From Choristoneura fumiferana (lineage: Eukaryota; Arthropoda; Insecta; Lepidoptera; Tortricidae), in the NCBI RefSeq assembly GCF_025370935.1, contig NC_133472.1, positions 5,137,134-5,201,133 on the forward strand: a stretch of DNA of 64,000 nt, read 5' to 3'. The position numbers and the translations under genes are program-made. This document shows, one piece after another, positions 42,485 through 54,822 of the stretch (position 1 is the first letter of the stretch; each line of letters opens with the position of its first letter). The notes below the pieces were generated by a model. It worked only from the letters and a program-made list of their open reading frames with translations, was not told the DNA's origin and did not search any database.

Positions 42485-43021
42485 CCATCGAAGTGAAAAG
42501 CAGAGTGTAAAACTGGAGCATTAAACCCATTTTCCCCTCGACGTGTCTATCCACCCTCGCCATACCGGTTCGGGTGGCTATAGAACGCCTCGGGTAAAAT
42601 GGCTCCTTTTATGCTCTTGTTGTACAATCTACTATACAATACAATACAATAACTCTTTACACCAACACAGTAAGCAGTACAGAAAACACAAGTATATACA
42701 TAGAGATTTTCTGAGGTAAGCAATAGGTGGCCTTATCGCTTCAGATGAGCTTGCTTTTATTATGTGTTATTTGAATAAAAAAAAAAAATTTATTATCGTA
42801 GATTGTGGGTACTTACATCACAGATATTTGTTACAATTAGATATTTTATAATCGAACCAGCACAACCAGCCAGTTTTTGGTATACAATATTTTTTAAATT
42901 AACTAGGTACCTGGGTGAAAACCAAAAAGTTAATAAGTAACAAGGGTACAGTCAGCTTGAATGATAAAACGGGCGTTGCGATCAAGGATTCTGAGATTAT
43001 GCTGAGATTACTTTAATTTAA
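42485..43021. other. Unassigned AT-rich stretch
   Basis: A TACAATACAATACAATA run occurs near 42636. No element or gene is recognised. A short inverted piece of SINE family 2 follows at about 43022-43130. Confidence 0.4.
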
Positions 43022-43264
43022 CTATTCCATTTCCCAATCCGCACTGGGCAACTATAGCCCAAGCCCTCGCATTCTGGGAGGAGGCATGTGCCCAGCAGTG
43101 GCACGTATATAGGCTAGGGTGGTGATGATGATGACTATAATGATCCTAGGACATTATCAAACTTGGGCAGATAAACTTTGTCCCAACATAAAGAAGCTGT
43201 TTCAGTTTGAACACAATTTTATTCGGTTATTATTTCCACTAAGCCATGAATCACTTGGAGTCGC

Positions 43265-43530
43265 TATCATCATCAGGCCTACGCGTCTGTTCCAGACAAA
43301 TTTTGGCGTGTTGCCTGTGAGCAACGTCTTCGGTGGCTGACCAGACCGATGCGAGAGCGACATGTTCGCCCACAGGCCAGACAAGAGGGTTCTGCTGATG
43401 CGGATGTTGGTGCAGAACCGCCTTGGTGTCGTTTCTGTCTCTTGTCAGCAAGTGCCTTAAGCCAGGCTTCATCCAATACACATTTGCGCCAGTCTGTGCA
43501 TTTCTCCGCCAACTTTTCCCAGTCAAGGTG
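43265..43530 (-). mobile_element. LINE C-terminal zinc-finger remnant
   Basis: The minus strand reads KCTDWRKCVLDEAWLKALAD, then SCLACGRTCRSRIGLVSHRR and RCS. The CxxC...SRIGLxSHxRxC finger is typical of the end of several non-LTR ORF2 proteins. Frames are shifted upstream. Confidence 0.7.
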
Positions 43531-44183
43531 GTCAATTTTGAAGGCGGCCGTGTCTCGCTTAGCTCAGTCCTTAAATCTGAGCAAAGGTCTCCAAGACATG
43601 ACGTGGCGGTCGCTATATACGTAATGACAGATGTTAATCACAGATGATTGTAACCTGTTATCGGGGACTCCGTCCGCGTATCTCTAATAATTTGGTAGCA
43701 GGACGAAACTCTTTAAGTCTTCAACGGTTAATGGCATGGACTTGAAATTTGGTATGAAAATGTAGTTTGGGTGACAATGCAAGTACTTACGAGTACAGTC
43801 AACAAAAACTACAGTCAGCAAAAAAAGCTTGTATTAAAAATGTTTTTTTTTACCAAAAACTTACTTGTTTACAAGAATGTCTGGAGTCTTTTACAATGTA
43901 ACAGTTATTAATTGTTAATTTACTGGCTAGGCTAAGCATGTGAACATTTAGTTCCGGATTCGGCGGATTCTTGTTTCGCTGGAATTTTTCATTTAATCAA
44001 AATTATGGAAATGTGGCTTCAATTATTGAGGGCTAAGGTGGTATTTTTCTTGGAAATTATGTTTTTTTTCTCAAAAAATATGAATCTAAACGATTTCTAG
44101 GCAATCGAAGTCACTCAACAACAAACAAGCAAGAATCCGACGAAACAAGAATCCGGCGAATCGCGAACTAACCACTCACAAAT

Positions 44184-44455
44184 CAGTTTGTTATTACGAT
44201 CATAGATGGCGCTGGCAAGTTTAAAACACGCTATCGTTGTGCTCCTATTATTTAGCTATAATTGCTTCGCAGGAGGATAATGATACTCCCCCACGGACTA
44301 ACCTAACGGTAGTCTCATATAATTAATTTTTGAAAACATGTCCTTATGAATACCAGTAAGGGTATGTTGAACTACTAATATAAATAAATCCTTAATGGTC
44401 AGTAAGAATTGCCGATTCTTAATCCATCTCTTCTTCGGCCTTTATTCGGCCTCAT
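44184..44455. repeat. Direct repeat, left copy
   Basis: It contains GATCATAGATGGCGCTGGCA, ACACGCTATCGTTGTGCTCC and TCCTTATGAATACCAGTAAG; matches 45170-45413 with indels. The 715-bp spacer is AT-rich and unassigned. Confidence 0.75.
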
Positions 44456-45169
44456 TTCGAAGTGAAAATATAAATCCCATTTATTCCCTATCCCGTGGGA
44501 ATTTTGAAAAATCCTTTCCTATTAATTAAGACAGAAAAACCATATTTTAAAAGAGAAGGAGAAGAATTTATTTCCCGGTGTTGACTATCCTAAAACACCT
44601 TAAATACCCAAAATACAGTGATAACGTAATTTAATAATAATTTCCTTACTCATAGATTGAGTGTTATGAAAGAAGTGTAAACGTAAAAGTTTTTTTCGTA
44701 AATGAATTTTGTGGACGAAAGCGTCGCAGGTCAATCAGGCAGAGCACCTAAGCGCTCACTGTTTCTCTGCGTTGACGTGACAGAGAAGCAATATGTCGGC
44801 GTGGCGTAAGTCTTATATTTACTCTCCAAAAATTTGTAAATAAATAAATGCAAAGAAATTACGATTTCGATTTAAGAAATAATACAATAGCTGGTATTAT
44901 TACGTTTTGTTTGTAAATCAGAGTTAGTAATTTGATTATAGTGTCTTTATAAATAACGGAGTATTTTTGGTTTGTAAATCAAAGTAAGACCTCACTTTGG
45001 CAATAAATCTATCGAGCCAAATTTGTTTAATCGTGTTTTGAAAGCAATGACTAACTCAGAAATACGATCAAGATTATCGTAATATTTTTTTTATTACCAC
45101 GAAATACACCAATTTTATACCACGTCTCTTTAAAAATAGCAGTGAGTGGCGTTGGTCGCCTCTTAAATC

Positions 45170-45413
45170 AGTTCGTTATTGCGATCATAGATGGCGCTGG
45201 CAAGTTTAAAACACGCTATCGTTGTGCTCCTATAATTTAGCTATAATTGACGACTGATTGATGACATCTCACCTGCTCAATCTAATATAAAATTTTTGTA
45301 TAACATGTCCTTATGAATACCAGTAAGGGTATGTTGAACTAATAATATAATTAATTACTAAGTGGTCAAAGCGTTGTCGATTTGTAATCCATCTCTTCTT
45401 CGGCCTTTATTCA
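45170..45413. repeat. Direct repeat, right copy
   Basis: Same order of blocks as 44184-44455, ending CCATCTCTTCTTCGGCCTTT. A SINE family 2 fragment follows at 45420-45495. Confidence 0.75.
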
Positions 45414-45495
45414 TTCGGTTCATCGTACAGCTGCTGGGCACAAGTCTTCTCCCAGAACGAGAGGGCTTGGGCTGTATTTACCACGCTGGTCCAGC

Positions 45496-45625
45496 AGGGC
45501 TACTACGAAACTCGAAACTCGAAGTTCGTATCGTACCGTCCCTCTCGCTCTCGTATTAAATTAAATAGTATAAGTGTCAGAGGGACCGCAAGACACGAAC
45601 TTCGAGTTTCGTAGTAGCCCTGCAG
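45496..45625. mobile_element. GGGCTACTACGAA-family palindrome, best copy
   Basis: CAGGGCTACTACGAAACTCG at left and CGAGTTTCGTAGTAGCCCTG at right; arms of about 55 bp pair through AGTTCGTATCGTACCGTCCC. Confidence 0.85.
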
Positions 45626-47640
45626 TGCTGATTAAATAAATAATAAATATCCTGACGGTGGAGGGAGTGCTCGGCGACAGTCGGTACAACCGCTTCCAGT
45701 TAATTTGTACTTTGGGGTCTGGGCTACAAATGGTCTAGGTCGTCTGGTATCGTCGGCGAATGATAATTCTTTGGTTCCTTTGAGATTCTTATGATAAGCT
45801 CTTGATCTTGACTTTGAAACCACGCATCATGCACATCAACGCCACCTAGCGTCCGCAACTTTTTTGGCTCTGATATTCTGACATTTTGAAATTTCATCGC
45901 GACATTGTGACAAAAATCAAACCAACGTATTAATTTATAAAACAAAATTACTGTGATACCGTGATTTGGGTGGACAAAAGGTTGTGAATTCATTTTTGGT
46001 CATTAAAATTAAATGAGGTAAGTAAAATTTATTCAAAAAGTGTGTTTTATTTTCGTTAAGTCAGGGTTTGTTTACTTCATGTTTAGTTGTACTTTTACTG
46101 TAAAACGAAAATATAAAGCTATCTTATTGCTTTCTTTGAATAATAGTAAAATTATATAAGTGTTCTTATATCGCTAGTAATAAATTAAATGTCGTGTTCA
46201 GATTAAAATAAAGACCGGTTTTGTGAGTAGCACTCAATATTAAATTTCAACCACAAACCGTTTCATAAGGAAAATTGTTGCTGGACATGTCCGAGATGTA
46301 AAGGAATTAAGAACAAAACCGGGACAGTGTTCAATAATTCACGCTCGCATCATAACACAAACATCTATTACTAAAATTAGGTAGCAATTATACAAATTGC
46401 TTTGTTAATGACAGATTTATATGAGAGTGACAGATGACATAGTCTAGAATATTTCTTATTTTGGCCGCTGCGATAGATTTCATTACCCCCACCTAGTACT
46501 TCGCACCCTCCCAATTAGAAAAAAAATCAACACCCGATTATTTGCATCTCAGAGCCCCTTCGGCCGTGTACGTAAACGGAGTTTCGTAACCAGTTGCGGA
46601 AGAAAAATTTTCGGTCTTGTTCGAAACCGGATGCAAAAGAAAACTATTTCGTTCTTATACGAAACCAGTTACGAACGAATACTTTTTGTTCTTACACGAA
46701 ACTAGGATCAGTGATCGACTTTCTGGTTTTTTGCTGAAGCTTAAGTATTTTTACAGTAGCGTTTCCTTCCAATCAGAATCGACACAGACACAGTGTTGAC
46801 GGCTCACGCGGAGCTCCTACTTTTGTGTAGTTTTGGTCCTTCGGGCCGATGTAAACTTAACACATCCTATCTATGTTTCTGTGTCGATTATAGTTGGGGA
46901 AAAACGCGATTGTGAAAATAAGATTGTATACTTACATATTGAAATTTGTGAATGAGTTGCAAAAGAAGATTCTATTATTCTGTATGGGATAACAGTTTCT
47001 AAACAGAATTATTTTTCTTCGTTCGAAACCAGGTTTCCGAAAAAGAAAAATAATTCTGTTTTCTAAACTGGTTCAAACCTTCAGTTTCCAAAGTGGCCGA
47101 AGGGTCACAGTCGCCATGTTTTTTTTTAACGTCACCTATCTTAGGACACTTGGGTTGCTGGGACGATTCTAATGATACCTTAACCATAGTAAAAGAGGAC
47201 AAGTGGGTTCACTACAAACAAAAGTAGATCGCGCGGCTTAAATGAGTGCGCGCACACACTGATAGTGATGATTTAAGGGGGATTCAGTTTTCTGTAGTCA
47301 AGGCTGCGCTGCCGTCGGTGCCTTTTTATAAAACGATATTTTAAAACGATAACCCACGTACAAATACAAACACTACTGTTGTTGTGCAACGTGCAAACAG
47401 ATACGATCTCTACACCCACCGTTAATAAGCATAAGTGATGTTAATCAGTTACGTAGTTTTCTACTGCAAGACGGCTTTTTTACAAGCTTTTATTTAGTTT
47501 CACCTGTTCCGTTGTCTGTCTGTAGTCATATCTTGCAAGTATAATTTGACCAAGTTCCAGTAGTCAGATTGACTTGAAATTTGGAATACTTTATGTAAAT
47601 CGCGTGACAATACAATAATCTGGTAGTCCAGCCAGGATCG
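45626..47640. other. Gene-poor stretch with GAAACCAG repeats
   Basis: Short direct repeats of TACGAAACCAGTTACG type at 46580-46700. A small hairpin (CAGAATTATTTTTCTT / AAGAAAAATAATTCTG) at 47003-47060. Otherwise no gene or element is recognised. Confidence 0.4.
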
Positions 47641-48120
47641 TCTCTGCAGGACGGAATTCTTCAACGGTTAATAGCATCGACTCGAAATTTGGTATGCAAA
47701 TGTAGTTTGTGTGACAATGCAAGTACTGTCAACAAAAAGTACAGTCAGCAAAAAACTTTTATTAAAAATGTTTTTTTTTACCCAAAAACTTGCAAGATAA
47801 ATTTGATCCACTTGCCGGTTTCCGATTGAGCTGAAATGTTACATGCATGTGTAAATCGGATGACAATGCATTATTATTATGACATGAAGCTGATCTGATG
47901 ATGAAGCTGGAAGGTGGCCATAGGAAGTCCGCAATGAAACGACACAAACCCATCGAGTTTGGGCTCCTTTGATTTGACTTGACGAGTACTTTGGTGGTAG
48001 ATGGTAGCCAGGGTCTGATGATGGAGCTGGAAGGTAACCATAGGAATCCGGTAATTAAACGACGCAACCGCATCGAGCTTGGGCTCGATTGATTCGTCTT
48101 GATGGAGTACCTTGGTCGGC
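47640..48120. repeat. Two adjacent repeat families
   Basis: 47655-47790 (TTCAACGGTTAATAGCATCG, GTGTGACAATGCAAGTACTG) also occurs at 43710-43860. Then two direct copies of a block of about 120 bp with TGATGATG(A/G)AGCTGGAAGGT start near 47890 and 48013. Confidence 0.65.
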
Positions 48121-48229
48121 GTGAATATGTGACCCTCTAAAAAGTTAAAAAGAAAAAAAAAGAAAAGAAACCTTTCTAAAAACAAGCTTTTATTAGAAAA
48201 ATAAATGAACTAAAAAGGAAAAATAAATT

Positions 48230-48357
48230 TTCTCAAAAATGTCCGTAAAAGTTGTCATTATTCTTTGCATATCAGAAGGTGAAGTGCATAGTTTATGGTT
48301 CAGCGAAAAATTAAAAAGTTAAAAAGATTGCAGGCGTGCTAGCTCGACAATAATGAA
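48230..48357. repeat. Second copy of the 6808-6952 repeat
   Basis: TCAAAAATGTCCGTAAAAGT to GCTAGCTCGACAATAATGAA. From 48360 to 48985 the DNA is unassigned. Confidence 0.6.
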
Positions 48358-48989
48358 TTAGCGCGCCTGGAATCAGTCACAACTTTTTTAAATGTTAAAA
48401 AGGCCATGGCAATGTTGGCACAAGTCGTATACAGCCAAGTTTAATGGCCAGTATCAAATATTATGTTGGAACTCCGGACTTTTTTTATTGGGTCTGAAAC
48501 AGCTTGTGGGATTTTCGGTGGAAAAATACAACTGCAGTTTATTTTTAATGAAAAAAAGGCGAGAAAGCATAAGAAAAATATTGGAATAAAATCAAATGTT
48601 ATAATATATTTTGAGAAAAAGTCAATTCTATTTCAGAATTATTCACCATTTTTGAGAAAAGCTTTATATTAGTCTCGGCTGGAATAGCAATTGCTGGCTT
48701 CGTATTAGTTAAAAGGACTCGCAAGCTCGTCCGTTTAATACTCATACTCAGCCAGCAATTGGCTACTTCCAGGCCACGACAATAATCTACTATTAAGTAA
48801 CATTTGTCACATGTATATAGTAAGAATGCTTTAGGTTCAGGATAACCTCTTATGTGGATGGATACTCGTCATTATAAGAAAGCGTGTGTAGATGTTAAGT
48901 TCTAGAGACTGATATAATTATGGATGTACTTACAAAATATAAAATATATATCATTTTAAAAGCTTGAGAAATAGAAATATTAAATAAAT

Positions 48990-49243
48990 ATTAAATATCA
49001 CGGGACAATTCACACCAATTGACCTAGTCCCAAAGTAAGCTTAGCAAAGCTTGTGTTATGGGTACTAAGCAACGGATAAATATAATTATATAGATAGATA
49101 CATACTTAAATACATATTAAACACCCAAGACCCGAGAACAAACATTCGTATTTTTCATACAAATATCTGCCCCGACACGGGAATCGATCCCGGACCTCAA
49201 GCTTCGTGGTCAGGTTCTCTAACCACTAGGCCATCTGGTCGTC
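48990..49243 (-). mobile_element. SINE family 1, near full length
   Basis: On the minus strand: GACGACCAGATGGCCTAGTG (A box), GGGATCGATTCCCGTGTCGG (B box with one change), tail to GACTAGGTCAATTGGTGTG. Confidence 0.85.
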
Positions 49244-49591
49244 GCTTGAGGCACTAATATTGCATACTAGGATCACATATAGTGTACATAGGTGCCTCAA
49301 GCTTTTAGCAAGCTTTAGCAAATATTTTTAGTTTCAGGTGTTAGGACAGTCGATCATTAGGACAAACAAGTTTAGGCGATACGACGCTCCCGGATAATTT
49401 AAAAGTCCTGTGAGTGATCTTAATTTGTTTAGTGTGGATAATCCCACATATGTAAACTATTAAATAATAAAATTGAATTGAAATTGAGAATACATTTATT
49501 TGGCATTCTTTCACAGAGCTTTTTGTACATAATTCAAATTCAAATTTATTCAGTAAATAGGCCGCAATGGGCACTTTTACACGTCATTTTT

Positions 49592-50133
49592 AGGGTTCCG
49601 TAGCCAAAATGGCAAAAACGGAACCCTTATAGTTTCGCCATGTCTGTCTGTCTGTCCGTCCGCGGCTTTGCTCAGGGACTATCAATGCTAGGAAGCTGTA
49701 ATTTTGCACGAATATATATAAACTATGCCGACAAAATGGTATAATAATAAATTTAAAAAAAAACTTTTTGTAGGACCTCCCACTTAAGTAGGTCTTAAAA
49801 CCATTACGGGGTTGCTAAAACGATTTTTCGATTCAGTGATTTGTTTGCAAAAAATTCAACTTAAAAGTGCAAATTTTCATTATAATCGAGCGTCTCCCCC
49901 CCTCTAAAATCTAAACCGGTAGGCGGAAAAATTTGAAAAAATTCAGGATAGTAGTAAGTATATCAAACTTACAAGGAAAACTATAACGGTTAAGTTTTCT
50001 TGAGAATTATTAGTAGTTTAAGAGTAAATAGCAGCCTAAGGTATAAAATATACCTAAACTTGGAATATTCCGTGCAAAATACGAATCCTTAGAAAAATAT
50101 TACTTAATTTTTTCGTAATGGCTACGGAACCCT
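49592..50133 (+). mobile_element. AGGGTTCCGTAGCC-ended element, best copy
   Basis: It starts AGGGTTCCGTAGCCAAAATG and ends TAATGGCTACGGAACCCT, perfectly inverted over AGGGTTCCGTAGCCA. It follows a LINE tail piece (AATTCAAATTCAAATTTATT) near 49530-49590. Confidence 0.8.
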
Positions 50134-50311
50134 ATTTCGGGCGTGTCCGACACGCTATTGGGCGGTTTTTTTTTTAAAAAAAAAAATTACATAGCCCTGC
50201 AAAACTTTTTTCACAGTTTGTCTGCAGGATACCGTCTCTATAAAGACAAATTTATAAGTATTAAATAATAGGTACATTATGTAATTTAAAATCGCATAAA
50301 TCAGGGTTTCT

Positions 50312-50706
50312 CAAAGTGGGGTACGCGAACCCCTAGGGGTTCGCTATTCGACGGTAGGGGTTCGCGACAAGGTTTACGTGATGGTGGCTGCAAGACTGGC
50401 AAGACTGGTTTTTTGGAGTCTTTTTTTTTTATTTCAACTCCAAATTTGTAACTTATTTGTTGTTGTTTGTTTCAGTTTGTATTTTCGTTAGCAAGATGAT
50501 TCTTACCTATATTTGTTACCTTTTATTGAAAAAAAAATAATATACATTATTATTATCATGATGATTGAAATAAAAATAAACTTATTTTCTCCAATAGTCA
50601 GTTTTTTTTAGTTTCTTTGGGGGAGGGGGGGGGGTTAGGTAGGGGTTCGCTGTCGTCTAGAAACTTTAACAGGGGTACGTGGAGCCATAGGTTTGAGAAA
50701 CCCTGA
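50312..50706. mobile_element. hAT-like non-autonomous element with SINE scrap
   Basis: Ends CAGGGTTTCTCAAAGTGG and GGTTTGAGAAACCCTG resemble hAT termini. The interior has GGGGTTCGCTATTCGACG and, near 50405-50460, an inverted tail of SINE family 3. The 8-bp flanks do not match, so an intact duplication is not shown. Confidence 0.65.
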
Positions 50707-50916
50707 GGTAAACTGTCAAATAAGGTGGTGTTTTTTTAATGGTCAGTCGCCGTCGTAGTTGGTCACCCGGGGCCTCCCCCGGGGCAATCCTGGGCAATAA
50801 ATACTGTTGACGGACGGACGGAAGTAGGTACGTAGGTTGTTAACAGTTTATTTAAGCAGGACATGCAATTTTAACTATTTCAATATTATTATTATCCATT
50901 TAATAGGTACCTAATA

Positions 50917-51510
50917 GGGAATATTAGTGCAATTTTATGCGGTCAGAGTGCAACACTAGCACATACCATACGTTTAGGGTTTATGTGTTTTGAGTATCTT
51001 TAATGTCTGTAGGAGTCCGTAATATCATATTCATCATCATCATCTCAGCCTATATACGTCCCAGTGCTGGGCACAGGCCTCCTCTCAGATCAAGAGGGCT
51101 TGGGCCATAGTTCCCACGCGGGCCCAGTGCGGATTGGGAACTTCGCACGCACCATTGAATCGCTTCGCAGGTTTATACAGGTTTCCTCACGATGTTTTCC
51201 TTCACCGCAAAGCTCGTGGTAAATTTCATATGTAATTCCGCACATGAATTTCGAAAAACTCAGAGGTGCGAGCCGGGGTTCGAACCCACGACCCTCTGCT
51301 TGAGAGGCGATAGGTCAAACCACTAGGCCACCACGGCTCTATATCATATTATTTCAATTTAATTTTTGGAAATATGGCTCTATCGTTACTTTCGATGTAA
51401 ATAACATTTATTTTGTTACAAATCAATATGTCATGATTTCTCTTTGGTCATGATCGGTCATATGCTAGTGTCGTCCTCTGCGCAGAACTTTGCCTAATAT
51501 GCCCTATTAA
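50917..51510. mobile_element. AATAGGGCATATTA-family MITE carrying a SINE
   Basis: Inverted relative of 34487-34806: left AATAGGGAATATTAGTGC, right CTAATATGCCCTATT. The SINE at 51032-51340 sits in its middle. Confidence 0.75.
51032..51340 (-). mobile_element. SINE family 2 with target-site duplication
   Basis: Full-length SINE flanked by ATATCATATT at 51022-51031 and 51341-51350, a perfect 10-bp duplication. The body matches 31572-31890 closely. Confidence 0.9.
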
Positions 51511-51550
51511 GCGAGTATTGATTGGATTGTAATGTAACTTAGTGAAAAGT

Positions 51551-51803
51551 TATAACCTAACCAACAGAAAGTTGGAAACCCCCGACTTTGTCACTTCAAA
51601 GTTCAATATCTCAAAAACGGCTTAACCGATTTTGATAAAACATGTCTAAGAACCATCGCTAGAAAACCAGCTTTCAATTTTAAAAAAAACGTATTCAAAT
51701 AGGTCCACCCGTTTAAGAGCTACGGTGCCATAGACAGACAGACACACACATACACACATAGCGGTCAAACTTATAACACCCCTCTTTTTGCGTCGGAGGT
51801 TAA
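51551..51803 (+). repeat. Dispersed element, second copy of 38595-38822 family
   Basis: AACAGAAAGTTGGAAACCCC, TAAAACATGTCTAAGAACCA and CACCCCTCTTTTTGCGTCGG. Confidence 0.65.
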
Positions 51804-51989
51804 AAACGTTTAAATTGTATACAATACGGCGTCTTTTATTGGACCGTAATCAAAGGAAGTCGATTTAACTCGAGTGCTTTTAAAAGCCCATTTGCAATTA
51901 AAAGGAAATCGGTTGTACTGTACTTTTAAAAGGACATTCGTGTCATAGTGACGAGTTAATGGCAGGAAGAGGTGAAGCTTGCGTATAGT

Positions 51990-52395
51990 CGCCTACATAA
52001 GTTTCTGACACAGCGGAGGGTGCGATACATCGACTTTATAAATGATGCGATAATATCTGATACGTTGTTTTTATTTGACTGATGGTAAGAGATCACCACC
52101 GCCCATAAACATCTGCAACACCAGGGGTATTGCAGATGCGTTGCCAACCTAGAGGCCTAAGATGGGATACCTCAAGTGCCAGTAATTTCACCGGCTGTCT
52201 TACTCTCCACGCCGAAACACAACAGTGCAAGCGCTGCTTCACGGCAGGATTAGCGAGCAAGATGGTGGTAGCAATCCGGACCTTGCACAAGGTCCTACCA
52301 CCTGTAAAAACGTCCTACCTGTACTAGTAAGAGAGCCGTACCTATAGTTATAGATTCTTTGTTGTGTCAGATATTGGTGCTGGTGAGTGTACAGA
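51990..52395. mobile_element. Hairpin MITE interrupted by a LINE 3' fragment
   Basis: The left arm relic (AGTTTCTGACACAGCGGAGG) and the right arm (TGTGTCAGATATTGGTGCTG) belong to the 37535-37668 family. Between them 52080-52310 is the inverted fragment also seen at 3402-3562. Confidence 0.65.
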
Positions 52396-52997
52396 TTTCT
52401 AACTACAAAATGGAATTTGTGAATCACTATACAATGGGTTTAGAATGGCACATCCAACTGATTTGATTCCTCCCCCACTATAGAACTTTGTCGTCGTGAC
52501 ATTTTACTTTACACCATTCGATAAACATCTTTACATACAAATCAAGTTTTTCGTATGTTAAGGTTCCATGGTGGCCTTAGGTGGCCAAAGGAAATTCAAA
52601 TAGGGACATAGAAATTTCTTGTAATTTTCGTTTTTATTTGAGTGGAAATGTGTATATTTTATTGTATCTGTGTGTCTTATTTTTACCTAAGTGAATAAAT
52701 GTCTTCTTTCTTTATGTTTTAAAACACAGCTACAGTTATTTTGATTACTTATTCAACATTAAACTATAAAAATTACAATGCATTATGCATACCTTTACAC
52801 TATACAAAACTACACGAACAAAGATTTTCCAATCCCTAAATTCTCGTGCGTATTGTACACAATTTTTTTGTCACGGACATGCCAAGTGAAACCCGTCTGT
52901 TTCTTAAAGACTTTAGTAGAAGTTACAAACTTTCACGATACAATTTACTGCTATATAGCAACACTATCCCAGCACTGGCAATACTACAGGCAGTGCA
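52396..52997. other. Unassigned AT-rich stretch
   Basis: No exon, element end or RNA is recognised. Confidence 0.4.
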
Positions 52998-53106
52998 ACA
53001 CTCGAACTTCGTATCTTGCCGTCCCGCTGACGGTTGTATTATTTAATACGGGAGTGAGAGGGACGGTACGACGCGAACTTCGATTTTCGAATTTCGTAGT
53101 AGCCCC
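52998..53106. mobile_element. GGGCTACTACGAA-family palindrome
   Basis: CACTCGAACTTCGTATCTTG at left, CGAATTTCGTAGTAGCCCC at right. Confidence 0.75.
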
Positions 53107-53195
53107 CGTGCTAGGCGCGCGCGCAGTCGCGGCGTCGCGGCACGTATGGATCGTTCGAAACGCGAATCGACACTAGCTGCAGCAAGTGCATGTCC
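53107..53195. other. CpG-rich patch, possible promoter or exon
   Basis: GCGCGCGCGCAGTCGCGGCG and nearby CpG words stand out in AT-rich surroundings, squeezed between two palindromes. No coding frame or promoter motif is convincing. Confidence 0.25.
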
Positions 53196-53199
53196 AATA

Positions 53200-53385
53200 C
53201 CCTTAGTGTAAGTTTTCGGTTACAAAATACGTCTCGATCGCGTTCGCGTTAAAATCTCAATTTGTATGCAAACACGAACAGCGCCTCTAGAGGAACGTTT
53301 GCGATGTTCGTGTTTCCATACAAATTGAGATTTTAACGCGAACGCGATCGAGACGTATTTTGTAACCGAAATTTTACACTAAGGG
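53200..53385. mobile_element. Near-perfect palindrome, arms of about 84 bp
   Basis: CCCTTAGTGTAAGTTTTCGG at left and CCGAAATTTTACACTAAGGG at right. The inner arm TCTCGATCGCGTTCGCGTTA is inverted almost exactly. The central loop is short. Confidence 0.85.
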
Positions 53386-53744
53386 CACTGCTCGAGAGTG
53401 ACACTCGCTGAGTGGGTGCGATTGCCATTGCAACTTGCAATAATTGCACATTTTAAACCTTACATTTCCCAATCCCATTAGGAATTTAAATTCCACAAAT
53501 CCCCCAAATAAATCTGACATTAATAGAATTTTAGATAACTTTTTGTATTTAAATTTAAACAAGAGCGTGTCGGACGGAAGAGGTTTTTATATTTGTATAG
53601 GTCTGTACACCCGCCATTGTGACTCACAAAATTAGGCAAATTAAATTTCGTGTCAAAAACATTTTTTCGTGTGTAAGTAACATATTTGTGGTATGCTAAA
53701 AAAAAATGAATAAATGATATGTTGGGTTACTAAAACTTCAAAGT

Positions 53745-53922
53745 TCAATATCTCAACACAAAACATGTCTAAGAACCATCGCTAGAAAACCTGATTTCAA
53801 ATTTTAAAAAAAACGCATTCTAATCGGTCCACCCGTTTAAAAGCTACGGTGCCACAGACAGACACACAGACACACATAGCGGTCAAACTTAACACCCCTC
53901 TTTCTGCGTCGGGGGTTAAAAA
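53745..53922 (+). repeat. Dispersed element, third copy of 38595-38822 family
   Basis: TTCAATATCTCAACACAAAA, then GGTCCACCCGTTTAAAAGCT and CACCCCTCTTTCTGCGTCGG. Confidence 0.65.
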
Positions 53923-54231
53923 CACACTCAAACGTGATAATTTAAAGCCAAGAATGAATTAAATAAGAGTACCTACCTACCAACATAACAAATGCACTTT
54001 TTTATTAGGCTGTTACATCTCTCTCACTCTTACTGGCCAGTTTTTTTTTCTTTTAATGCAATCCCAAATTATTTATGGTTCAATATAACACGGATTTTGA
54101 CGCCTCCTGGTCAATGAACTTTGAAATTATTGGTTGAGCAGAGTCGAACGTTCACTTACACTGTTTACATGTTTTTAGATATAAAATTCATATAAAAAAC
54201 CGGCCAAGAGCGTGTCGGACCCGCCCGAAAT

Positions 54232-54817
54232 AGGGTTCCGTAGCCATTACGAAAAAATTAAGTAATGTTTTTCTAAGGATTTCGTATTTTATACGGAATC
54301 TTGCAAGTTTAGGTATATTTTATACCTTAGGCTGCTATTTACTCATAAACTACTAATAATTCTCAATCAAACTTAACCGTTATAGTTTTCCTTGAAAGTT
54401 TGATAGACTTACTACCATCCTGATTTTTTTCAAATTTTTCCACCCACCGGTTTAGATTTTAGAGGGGGCGACGCTCGATTTTAATGAAAATTTGCACTTT
54501 AAAGTTGAATATTTCGCAAACAAATCACTAAATCGAAAAATCGTTTTAACAACCCTATCCAACGATACCCCACACTATAGGGTTGGATGAAAAAAAAAAA
54601 TCACCCCCACTTCACGTCTATGGGAGGTAACCTAAAAAAATTGTATTTTTATTTTTAATTCTATCATTTTGTCGGCATAGTTTACTTTTATATCCGTGCA
54701 AAATTACAGCTTAATAGCATTGATAGTCCCTGAGCAAAACCGCGGACGGACAGACAGACAGACAGACATGGCGAAACTATAAGGGTTCCGTTTTTGCCAT
54801 TTTGGCTCCGGAACCCT
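54232..54817 (-). mobile_element. AGGGTTCCGTAGCC-ended element, inverted copy
   Basis: AGGGTTCCGTAGCCATTACG at left; AAGGGTTCCGTTTTTGCCAT and GGCTCCGGAACCCT at right. Confidence 0.75.
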
Positions 54818-54822
54818 AAAAA

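Noticed and set aside
44184..45413. Complete LTR retrotransposon
   Set aside because: The interior is only about 715 bp with no gag/pol, primer-binding site or polypurine tract visible.
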